Assembly (NCBI GenBank): GCA_030765065.1
Contig: CM060990.1
Span: 6,566,001 to 6,630,000 of the forward strand
DNA from: Deroplatys truncata
Lineage: Eukaryota; Arthropoda; Insecta; Mantodea; Mantidae
Length of the DNA: 64,000 nt
Direction: 5' to 3'
Under the pieces are notes generated by a model. The model saw only the letters and a list, made by a program, of their open reading frames with translations, searched no databases and was not told where the DNA came from. Positions within the stretch are counted from its first letter, which is position 1. Every line of letters starts with the position of its first letter. Both the position numbers and the translations under genes were made by a program. Below, piece by piece: positions 54,785 through 64,000 of this stretch.

Positions 54785-55800
54785 ATGCTGTCGAGTTTGC
54801 AAATAAAAATGGTGGCATCTCGTGAATTCAACATACAACCTAAAATGATTTGGAGTGGGTTGTTGAAACAGGGAACAATTGTAACACATGAAATGCTGCA
54901 GTTTAAAGCTCGTGAGATTGCAAAAAACCAAGGGATCTCAGGTTCAGAATTTAAGGGGAGTCGAGGCTGGGCAGTACGATTTATGCATCGTAACACTTTG
55001 AGTTTGAGGGGAAGAACTTCACTATGTCAATGGCTTCCAACTGACTACACAGAAAGTCATAGAATTTCATTGTCTCGTGATAAAGACTCTGCCAGGAACA
55101 TCATTTTCTTTTGCTGCAAATTGGAAATACAGACCAAACCCCAGTTTCTTTTTTTGACATGCCAACAAGCCAGTGATACATACAGCAGAAGCATCAAATG
55201 TTTTAGTGAAAACCACTGGAGCTAAGAAGTTACGCTGTGCAGTGATGCTATGTGTGACTGCAGATTTCAGGAAACTTCCGCCATACTGTGTTTTTAATGG
55301 AAAAACTCTACCTGAAGAAGACTTTCCAAAGGGAATTCACAACCAGGTACAGGAGAAAGGGTGGATGGATATGGGTCTGGTGGACTGGTTAACAACTGTG
55401 TGGGAATGACATCTGCGAACTCTCCTTAGTAAAATGTCTAAAACTCAATTGAATTTAACCAAAATGTATGCAACGATTATCCCAGGACTTGCATCCATTT
55501 TGCAGCCATTAGGCATCTCCATAAACAAGCCTTTTAAGAGCCACCTGAACCTTTTTACACTAAATGGATGATGGACAATGTGCATGAGAGAACGAAAACT
55601 GGAAAAATCAAGCGACCATTGCCACAATGTATTTGCGAGTGAATTTTGCATGCTTGGGGACTGATCACTCCTGAAATTGTTGAAAAGAGTTTTAAATAGA
55701 CTGGGATAGCATGTGCATTATATGGCTCCTAAGATGATCTTCTATGGAAAGAATGCAAAGAAAATGAAGACAGCGATGAGGATAGTCCTGTGATTCCACA
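54785..55800 (+). pseudogene. pogo/Tigger transposase relic inside the hAT element
   Basis: The + strand frames give, in order: VASREFNIQPKMIWSGLLKQ (first DNA-binding half), EMLQFKAREIAKNQGISGSE, FKGSRGWAVRFMHRNTLSLR and GRTSLCQWLPTDY, the CENPB-type HTH. Next come FFDMPTS/IHTAEASNVLVKTTGAKK, then VTADFRKLPPYCVFNGKTLP and VQEKGWMDMGLVDWLTTVW. 55490-55550 adds LASILQPLGISINKPFK. This is the complete order of a Tigger transposase with about four frame breaks. The catalytic D motifs are partly lost. Its terminal repeats were not identified. Confidence 0.75.
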
Positions 55801-56224
55801 ACAATAGGTACTGTATTTCTATTCTTTCCTTGCTTATATATTTTTGTGAAGCATGAACATAATTACCTATACCAGTATTAAAAATAAGGATTTTCGCATT
55901 ATAGGTAGCCAATTATTACTGAAGTTTCAACCTGCATGTGTTCCTTATTTTACAGGCCATGCCCATCCACCACATTACGCATCTTTGCGGAGGTTATTGC
56001 TGTGTGGGATGTTAACAGACTTACTATTAGAGCAATGAATTGTTGATTACATATGTAACTTTATTTATTTCAATTAAATATCTCATAAATAACATTAAAA
56101 TAAGATAGCTATTTTTTAATTACTCCTCTCCAAACCAAATGGTTTTATGAAGTTCGCACCTATAGGAGCTTCTCCCAATTTTGGAAGTAAAAATAGATAA
56201 AGAAAAGGGGGATCCTTATAGCCA

Positions 56225-56276
<52 letters not shown>
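56225..56276. repeat. (AAT)n microsatellite
   Basis: About 17 perfect AAT units inside the hAT element. The poly-tyrosine frame over it is an artefact. Confidence 0.97.
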
Positions 56277-56783
56277 GTTGTTATTATTGTCATTATCCTT
56301 GACTAACAATAGGGGATGTATAACCTGTGGCATTATCAAGATAACAATATCACTGCCAATTGCCAGTTGGAGAATGTCAAACAGGAACAATTTTTGAATT
56401 AGCATACAATACAAAATTGGTTACATGCCTTTATACACAGAAAAGTACTAATAACAGAATTCAGTGAACAAGCTATTGCCGTTATAGTTGTTTATAAAGT
56501 GAGTATTGAGTATTGGTACTAAAAAATCAGCATCAGTATTGAGAAATAGTGGTATTGTCCCATCACTAGTCTTTATACAGAAAAAAGCAAATTCCTCTTC
56601 ACCCTGTGAACCAAGATTTTTGACTTGGAGCATGCCAATTGTGGCATTCTTTGACATAGAAATTATTTGAGGCACTAAACAGTGTAAATAATGAAGATGT
56701 TTAATCTTACCTGGAGGTAATGTTGCAGTCTTGATTCTTTCCAGCTTTGTCAACTAGAATTTGGTTTTTTGTGTTTGTTTCAG

Positions 56784-56828
56784 GCATATCTACCATCACG
56801 TGTAGCATTAATATTTGCAGGAGTCTAG
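56784..56828 (+). CDS. GBE1: Glycogen branching enzyme (GBE1), last coding exon
   Basis: The acceptor gtttgtttcag ends at 56783. The 45 nt encode AYLPSRVALIFAGV and a TAG stop (56826-56828). This matches the last beta strand of animal GBE1 (human VYIPSRVALIL...), which ends a few residues later. It joins to ...RRNSLQ of exon D in phase 0. With it, the five exons total 861 nt. The open frame track would miss such a short exon; the splice signal and conserved PSRVAL word support it. 3' UTR follows. Confidence 0.93.
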   Translation, partial: AYLPSRVALIFAGV

Positions 56829-59003
56829 TTTAATACTACTTCAAGATGAAAAGTAGCTGAAATTGTATCCAGGACTACATGACGCATACTATTCCTTTTC
56901 CATTTGAGTGTTTAGTAGAAGTGCTTGATAATGTTAATTTGCATGTGTACATGTACAACTTACAAAAATGGGGGTATTAATATCTAAAGTTGCAGCTTCC
57001 AGTCCAAAACTACAGTTATTGATAATGTATTAGATTTGCACACAATAAAATTGTGGTACAGAGATCCATTATAGCCTTGGAGTGCTGAAATCAGAAATAA
57101 CAGATGCTGTATTTGCTATAAAAAAATTGGATATTTTGCAAAATAATTAGCCAGTTTCCGAAGCAGTTGTATGACTTTTGTAAATTTATTAAATCATGTT
57201 GTAGATACCACTTGGTATGGCCAACTAGAACATTTGCATGTTCAGAAATAGATTTGAAGTATGAGAATTGAACATCTATGGCCAACCATTTGTCACATTT
57301 TTGTTTAACATATTTAAGAGGTGTGAGAGGTTGATACAACCTTACCATTACCTCATGCTCAGAATGCTCTCGACTCAAACACCCCTTCTACAGTCAGTGT
57401 AATTTTTTATAGTGGAAAAACTTGCATTATAATGAACACCTCCTCCCCATGGATGTGAACAAAATATACTGCACTAACTTCATTAAATTTTATAATTGCT
57501 TAACTGCTTTTGTTGGCTTGCATGGTGTTAAGGTGAGTTTTACCCATCCTGTGTTCAAAACAGTAGTGCTAGCAAACCCATAAATTTCCTCCTTTTTGTT
57601 GTCTTGTCAGAAGTAACTGTGCTAAACAGGGAAAACTGTGAAATCCTTGGTGGCATTGAAATTAGATATACCAAATTTTCATCATTGTCTTCTAGCAGAA
57701 TTTAAGAATTAGTAACCTACAACTGATATGTTAAAGAAAATTAAACTCCATAGAAAATTTAGTGATTGAAAAAATCAGGGTAGAGTTTCATTTCTAGAAG
57801 AGGATATCTTTGTGTGGGCAGTTTATGAATATGTGGGTCGATAAAAGCAAGCATCATCCAGCTTAAAGTTTGTGTTAAGTTTATGAATTTGTACATAGGG
57901 AGAGAAGTTTTATATTTGTTTTAACATTTATATGCAAGTGATAAATGGGTAGAGCAGTAAACCTTTCATACACGCACTAAAATGATTATGCATCACTGTT
58001 TGCACCAACATCCCTGTAGAGCATAAGGCTAGAGAAAAGTGTGCAAGCAAGTTATGGAAAAGGAATTCATGCATGGTATGTTATCTAATCTCTAATATTT
58101 AAATAAGGGTATAAATAACAAAGGCATTGCATGTTTGTGCAATTAATAACATAAGAAAATGAAACAAATACTCATCAGTGAATACCTCAATACTGGTAGG
58201 ACATACAAGCTCTCTGTAACCCATTGATGGTTAACTGCAAGGCTTATTAGCAAAGTACTACACCTAGGAGATCACAACATACTTTATTAGTTGGAATAAC
58301 AGCAGTTGTATGTTACATGCAATAAAAACTCAATGCATTGATTGTGTCTTTAAGAATGCATGGTGTGAAACAAATGCATAACCAAAATAAAAGCTAAATA
58401 AAAAGAGAAATAAACCACACTTTTTTTGTTTTTTTAATAAGATTGCTTAAATTTGATCCTCAGCTCCTCTTCAGAAGTCCATGCCAGATTAATCATTAAG
58501 GGCATGTGATCTCCATCTGCTGTGGCATTGCAAGCAGTCCCTTACAGCTACATTAGCAATGTTTGTCCAGTCCCATTGTTACTCACTCCTGTTGATGCAT
58601 TTTTTTATATGGGATATATTTCCTGCCATAGTGGCTAGTCACTAATAAAGGTGCAACTCGTAGGGGAAAGTACTGCATTGAAATATCAATAAACAAAACG
58701 GTTTATTATGGATGTAAAATGAAAATGAGAATGTGATTAAATGGAAAGAACTTGCATACTAATGTGGCCAAGTTCCACAAAAAAGAGTCATTGTGAGTGA
58801 ATATATAAAACAGGAAGTTAAAATTTAAAGTGCATTTTATGAGGTGTTTGGTGCAACAGTTTGCTACATAGCAATGACATATTTAAAATGTGTGTGTAAT
58901 ACAGTGCAAAGATGATTGTACTTTCTTCTGTTTCACTCTACAATGAAACTTCAGTTTTAGAACCTTATCCCACATATTGCAATTATGGAGTAGTTATCAC
59001 AAC
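56829..59003. other. Probable GBE1 3' UTR, then intergenic DNA
   Basis: After the stop there is an AATAAA at 57044-57049, about 215 nt downstream, a candidate poly(A) signal. Further AATAAA words occur at 58319 and later. The minus-strand open frame at 57091-57378 has no known motif. No other gene signal was found. Confidence 0.5.
57044..57049 (+). promoter_or_regulatory. Candidate GBE1 poly(A) signal
   Basis: The first canonical AATAAA after the GBE1 stop, 216 nt downstream, followed by ttgtggtaca, a G/T-containing stretch. Such a hexamer is common by chance in A+T-rich DNA, so this is only a candidate. Confidence 0.4.
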
Positions 59004-59013
59004 AGTGTTTACA

Positions 59014-59320
59014 AATGTTGCCCTCTGTGGTGTAGTGGTTACCATGCTATCCTCTAGTCCCCGAGGTCGCAGGTTCAAACATGGCAGAGGGTGATGGATT
59101 TTTTTGGGCATAAATATCCTTAGCATGGCTTCCTTTGGAAGGGAAATAAAGCTGGTGGTCCCATGTCTTAGATTTACAGCATGTTAAAGAATCTCAAGCC
59201 TGATAAAGAGCTCTCTGAGCAAAATTACCACTCTTTCACGCCCACTGTAAAATGGGATGCTAAGGACCACAGCAGATAAAAATTGTCCATAAATAAAACT
59301 CAATTTAATTTTTTTAATTT
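59014..59320 (+). mobile_element. tRNA-derived SINE, copy 5, full length
   Basis: The head starts near 59019 with tgccctctgtggtgtagtgg (A-box region) and has B box ggttcaaacat. The body contains gatggatttttttgggc, ggcttcctttggaagg and gcctgataaagag. The tail is cataaataaaactcaattta plus a T/A-rich end. The 10-bp duplication agtgtttaca flanks it (59004-59013, 59321-59330). This copy best shows the tRNA-like 5' end on the + strand. Confidence 0.9.
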
Positions 59321-59330
59321 AGTGTTTACA

Positions 59331-59614
59331 GAAAGAAAAAAGATAGAAAAAGAATTTGTCCACATAGTACTTGTGCAGAGCAAACATGCAATATTTAAAA
59401 TATAATACTTTAACAGTTTGAAAGGGTCAGTACATGTCTTGTTGACTATGCACTAGACACACACACAGACAGATGGATGGACAGCAGAACACAGTTACAG
59501 ATGATGTTAGTCAAAAGGGCTGTCTTTTGGTAAACTAATGCTTTCTAAAGGACCAATAGCCAAGAGAGTTCACTGTGTTATCCATTGTTTAACCATAAGC
59601 AATAATTAAACACT
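59331..59614. other. Intergenic sequence
   Basis: Short stretch between a SINE and a hAT-type element, with no recognised feature except a CA-rich run near 59460. Confidence 0.4.
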
Positions 59615-59622
59615 TATGGATG

Positions 59623-61031
59623 CAGGGCCGGCTCAAGGCGTGCCACTGCCCAGGGCGGCAAAATCTTAAACATGAACAAGATATGTTAAAATATGACAAA
59701 ATTACAAACCATGCTTAAAATCTAGTGACTTTTTAAGATTTGTTGTTACAAAAGTGGTGCCAAATGGAATGGTAGAGTTGGTCACTGATGTGACCCTCAT
59801 TGATGATCACAGTCAAAACATCCCGTGTGAGTCAGGTGTTCAACAATAAGCATCACATTTATAAACAGGAGGGTTTCAAGCCACTAGCTTTAGTTTATTT
59901 TCTTACATTGGTGACTTGTGAACCTGTCAGGTCAGTTATTGCCTTTGTGGTATGCTGAAAGTTGCTGTTTGTGCATTCAATTACTTCTGGTGGTGTTAGT
60001 AACCACTGTTCTTAACTCCAAAGAAACTCAATTGGACAACTTCGAATTAAATGCAATAAGAAGGCACATCTATGGCTATTACACCTGAAATGAGCATCCT
60101 ACAACATGCAAGCTATTTCTTCACCTTAAAGAAGCAGAGCTGTTTCAGGGATGCCTTAGCCCTTTGAACAAGGTCCTCCATGATCTCGGATTTTAGTTCA
60201 AGACCATAAATAAGAAAAAAAATAGCATTCGAAAGATCAGATATTGAAGCCCTAAGTGCATTATTTTTTAAGATAAATACAAAATAAGTATTTGAGGGAA
60301 ATAGTATGGTTGGCTGAAACATGATTAACTACTGGCCATACTGTATTAAAGGGCTGGACTGATGATAGATGCTAGAACATAAACATTTTTTATGACCACC
60401 TACTGGTCTTCAATTTGAGAATATCTGGGGATTACCATTTCTACAGATGATTTAAGGATTAGTTACTCCTTAACCTCTTATGTTATTCTTATTACAATTC
60501 CCCATACCTTAGGATCCATATAGATAAGGGCACACTCACAGTAAGACTAAAGTACAAATATTAAGTGGCTCACTAGCCATAATGTGGCATGTAACATGAC
60601 AGTGAAAAAAGGGGAACTTTTTAACTTCTGTTAGTCATAAATGAAAAGAAGCCCAGACCCAAATAAGTTGTGGATTACTAAACATTGCAGTCTATTGTCA
60701 AGTGTGTTTTCATTTTGTGTGTTTTTTTAGTCTTTTAATCTCCTGATAAAGATGGAAAACCAAAATATTTTTATATTGCGTAACTATATTTGAATATTTT
60801 TATTGTGTAACTTTACATGTTTTATCTTTCTCTCAGTACAATCTCGTTTCACCACATATATCTCTGGAATTTTATTTATTGATTACCCCTCCAAATATAT
60901 ATACTTTGTGTGAGAATAAGTAGTCATGAAGGACTGACACTGCAGATAAAAATTAGCTATGCCTGAAAGCGTGAGGCGGAGGGCACTTGCAATTTTCACA
61001 TGGGGCAGCAAAACTCTTGGAGCCAGCCCTG
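59623..61031. mobile_element. Non-autonomous hAT element, 1.4 kb
   Basis: The left end CAGGGCCGGCTCAAGG and the right end in reverse complement CAGGGCTGGCTCCAAGA are inverted repeats of the hAT type. The flanks tatggatg (59615-59622) and tattaatg (61032-61039) agree at six of eight positions, compatible with an aged 8-bp duplication. A further shared inner motif (gggcggcaaaatc / ggggcagcaaaactc) lies inside. No transposase is recognisable. Confidence 0.75.
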
Positions 61032-61039
61032 TATTAATG

Positions 61040-63600
61040 TGTAACTCAGTGGTATAGTGCATATTTATCCTCCTCCCTTTGGAAATGTAGAGTCGCAATG
61101 CACATCTTAACTGCATAGGTCATATAAGTTGGCTGGAGAAGACAAAATGTGTGTACTAATGAAAAGTAAGAGTACAGAATGTCTTGGTAGAAGATAATTC
61201 TGAAACTTATATGGCAAATGCCCAAATGTAAAATGTAACCATGGACAAAATGAATAAATGCTAAGTTATTTTAATGGCCTCCTTCAAGAGCATCCAAAGA
61301 TTTTTTTTTATATGCAAGGAAGAGCTAATGTCTGTTGAATCATATTGGAATGATATTTTTGTGTGTTACATGTGATATTTTGTTTCAGAATTTTGCATTA
61401 TATATGCTAATATCAGTTGCTTATCCAAAAGTGAAAATTACCAGAAATAATCCTTTTATTTTGATTTACATGTGTTATAAATGAACTATGATCTGCCTTT
61501 TTAATTATGTAACCACCATGCTCCAGCTTCTTTATTTTGTAACTGTGTGATAATAGTGCATGTAGTTCTGTGCTGTTTCTCTGAATGATGAAACATATTC
61601 TGTAGCAGAAGCCATGGTAGTATTTTGAGAGTTTGGGGTAAGAATGTGATGCAGCATGTTCTACAAGGATCATTTTAACCAGATTCAATCATCTATATAA
61701 AGAAAGTATCCTCTGCCTTGAAAAAAGTATCATACAAAATAAATTAAAACAGATACAAATGACATTGTTTTTGCATTTTATATCTAAATGTTTTAAGGGG
61801 GATAGGCAAGTGAAGTCTCAAAAGAATCACTTTTTTTAAAAAAAAATTGTGCTATTTTTGCTAAATAAAATGATATATGGGTTTACTTGGTTACAATGTT
61901 ATTTATACACTTGAATGGTTATTTAAAGTAGTGCACCCTTTAAATGCCTGCCACACCTCCACTTTAAATTACTTTTCCTCAAAGCTACATGCTTATTGTG
62001 ATCTACAATCTGTGTGTTTTGAATAATATGGACATTAGTGAATATTTTTAGTAAAAAATGCACTTTTTCTTCAAGCATATTTCTTTCATGAACTACAATT
62101 TTTTGTGAAAACTGTAATTAAGCTATTGGATTCCTTTTAGGTCACATTAAAGAACATATTTCTGAGTGTGTGTACTAAATTTCAAAGTTGTCATTAATAG
62201 TTTCTGCAAGAAAGGAACATAAAGTTCTAATAAAGAAATATAACCTTAGGATAAAAACAGCTGATTCTGAAAGTTACTTATTAGATATGCACAACATTTA
62301 TATTATGTATGTAGCAGACACTAGTATACATGCATACACATCACAAATTTGCATTTGCACATTTGTTGCTGATGGTACTCCAAAAAAACATCCCACATGT
62401 CACACTGCATTTATAAGTTTTCTATTTATGCCTTGCAAATGGACCTCTAAGGCCTAGGGCAGCGATGTGTAGATGCTGGGGAACTGGCAGTGAGCGGTTA
62501 AGCAGGCAGCATAGGTGTGTGATGTTTCAGTCCACTGTGCCCTAGTGCACTATATGACTATAGGTTGCATTACACAAAGTGTAATTCATGCATGTGCTAT
62601 ATAATTTCTTTTGCCAAACTTTTCCTTACATTTTGATTGTATTATCTGGTTTAAAATATAATATGTGTATATGGCTCCCCTTATTAGGAAAAGTTATAAG
62701 ATTAAACTAATAGTATTATTATAATAGTAGTATTATTGCAGATAACCATTATTTACGGTAGTGGTAGAACAGTAGAATGAAAAATGATGCTTGAAATAGT
62801 AACCTTCCAGGATCATACAGGTTGTTATTGCTCGTAGCAAACCTGCACAAGCCTAGTCTAGGGGATGCAGTTCCAGTAGGCAAACTTCTTTTCCTGCCTG
62901 TAGGCTTACGAGATGTAAATGTTCCTATACACTGACACACAGCTTTTCCTGGCACCATGAGCTGCATATGCTGGTTGGTTTGTGAGGTCATACACAATAT
63001 ATATATATTGAGTACAAAATTATGCAAAATCTTAGCACGGTTACTACTGATGCCGCCATCATCAGTTGCTTCCTAGTCGTACATTCATTGTCATCTTTCT
63101 CCTCCCCTTCTTTTTTTGGATGAAAACTGTGTGAGATTGCTATCAGTGGTTTCGTCTAGAATCTGTCAGACCTTTATGGAATACATGAGATGTAGAAGTC
63201 ATTGTCTCAAATTAATCTGAGGTGTCAGGAAACTTCTAACTTTTGACACTGAATATGTGTGCCTTGTGTCAGCATTTATTGCTTATTTATGTTCATACAT
63301 GTGCAAGAATGTCTATAAAGTGACTACATTACATCAGGCTTCAGCCAGGTGCTGTTCCATTCTCATAATGTGGAAGCAAGAGCATTCTGGAGCATTTTGG
63401 CCAACAAGGTACATTTAAATCTTGAGTGCTGTAGAGCGTTAGGGCCGGCAAAGGGTTAAAACTGTCTGCTGTAGTAGCACAGTGTGCATGAATGCAGTAT
63501 ACAGAAGTGGGGTGTTTTTTAAGCATTTATGTAAATAATGTTTAAATTAGGTATGTGTTTTCTTCCTTGTCTCTGCCTCCCTTACCCCCCCCTCTCTCTC

Positions 63601-63633
<33 letters not shown>

Positions 63634-64000
63634 TTGGGCACTTAATAGTGGATATAAATTTGAACAAGTAGTGAACACAGAATCTAACATAACCTGCATG
63701 GAAATGATTGAGAAAGTTTGTTTAGCTATATTAAAGCAACTCTTTTTGTGTACTGCTTGGAACATATATCTTTAATGTAGTTTGCTTGTAGGCAACACAG
63801 CAAATATCCCTGTTGTCTATAGTGAATATAGGCTACTTGAATGTAAACATGATAATAGTACCACCAAATTCAGCGCTATTGCTAAGTGTCTTGAGTAGCG
63901 CAAAAGATATGCTGTAAACTATAGCCTTACTTTGTGCCCTATTTACAAAGAGCGCACAGAAAATATGTCATGTACATTCTGTTTCTTTAATACCTCATTG
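61040..64000. other. Intergenic sequence, largely unrecognised
   Basis: No gene supported. A minus-strand open frame at 62749-63027 (92 codons, GRKRSLPTGTASPRLGLCRF) is in locally more G+C-rich DNA but has no recognised motif. The word ggccggcaaagggttaa at 63443 resembles a piggyBac end without a partner. A (CT)n run lies at 63590-63633. Confidence 0.4.
63590..63633. repeat. (CT)n microsatellite
   Basis: A CT dinucleotide run with one interruption (ctctatctct), preceded by C7. Confidence 0.95.

Larger units (their letters stand above)
53721..56568. mobile_element. hAT element, 2.85 kb, with exact 8-bp target duplication
   Basis: The left end TAGGGATGGGACC and the right end in reverse complement TAGTGATGGGACAATACC are inverted repeats. 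gtctttat lies directly outside on both sides (53713-53720, 56569-56576), a perfect 8-bp duplication diagnostic of hAT. Inside each end are multiple GATAC/GTATT words (53745-53830, 56500-56555), likely transposase binding sites. I did not recognise a hAT transposase; a decayed pogo-type transposase (54780-55800) and an (AAT)n repeat fill much of it. So this copy is non-autonomous or heavily eroded. Confidence 0.9.

Noticed and set aside
58440..58490. Hammerhead-like words (ctgaagagg, ctgagga) on the minus strand
   Set aside because: No GAAAC box follows a hairpin at the right distance.
1..64000. CRISPR arrays, operons, prokaryotic genes or ribosome binding sites
   Set aside because: No regularly spaced direct repeats with unique spacers. 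Coding blocks are split by GT/AG introns and the mobile elements are eukaryotic.

Overview
This 64 kb window is nuclear DNA of an animal with large, repeat-filled introns, almost certainly an insect (probably hemimetabolous; species not determined). The base composition is A+T rich. Coding blocks are short and bounded by GT/AG splice sites. The repeats are typical of insects: Tc1/mariner, pogo/Tigger, piggyBac, PIF/Harbinger, hAT, Penelope-like elements, CR1- and R1/LOA-like LINEs, solo LTRs and a tRNA-derived SINE.

Host gene. The only convincing host gene is the 3' half of the glycogen branching enzyme gene (GBE1/AGBE) on the + strand. Five exons (4285-4494, 15195-15366, 38368-38552, 46008-46256, 56784-56828) join in frame with consistent phases into 861 nt, or 286 codons plus a stop. 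They begin one residue after the catalytic glutamate (human Glu412) and continue to the C-terminus. The N-terminal ~410 residues lie left of the window. Introns are about 10.7, 23.0, 7.5 and 10.5 kb. A frame-preserving 30-nt candidate microexon (43557-43586) lies in the third intron.

Region by region. 1-4284 (upstream intron): the end of a Tigger element, a decayed Tc1/mariner with a DUF4817-type head, and a THAP-domain relic. 4495-15194: mariner relics, a 477-bp mariner MITE, a solo LTR inside a mariner relic, a second possible LTR, an inverted Penelope-like relic split by a SINE, an R1/LOA-like LINE and a Tigger relic. 15367-38367: a hAT relic, a Penelope-like element with inverted pLTRs nested in a SINE tail, a DUF7869-like transposon relic split by a mariner, and a 10.2-kb PIF/Harbinger element (25855-36060) that still shows both of its genes and hosts a LINE, a Tigger and a hammerhead-bearing fragment. 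A mariner split by an unclassified repeat follows. 38553-46007: copies of that unclassified repeat, a pogo-type MITE and a C-rich minisatellite. 46257-56783: a 2.5-kb piggyBac element, two more solo LTRs (one split by a SINE), a hammerhead relic and a hAT element with a perfect 8-bp target duplication that hosts a pogo relic. 56829-64000: probable 3' UTR and intergenic DNA with one SINE and one short hAT-type element.

The transposase and reverse-transcriptase frames are nearly all broken. The exception is one 300-codon Penelope frame that ends in a GIY-YIG endonuclease. Nothing suggests prokaryotic DNA, CRISPR or an operon. The most interesting material is the set of hammerhead-ribozyme cores, the exactly bounded nested insertions, and the candidate GBE microexon.
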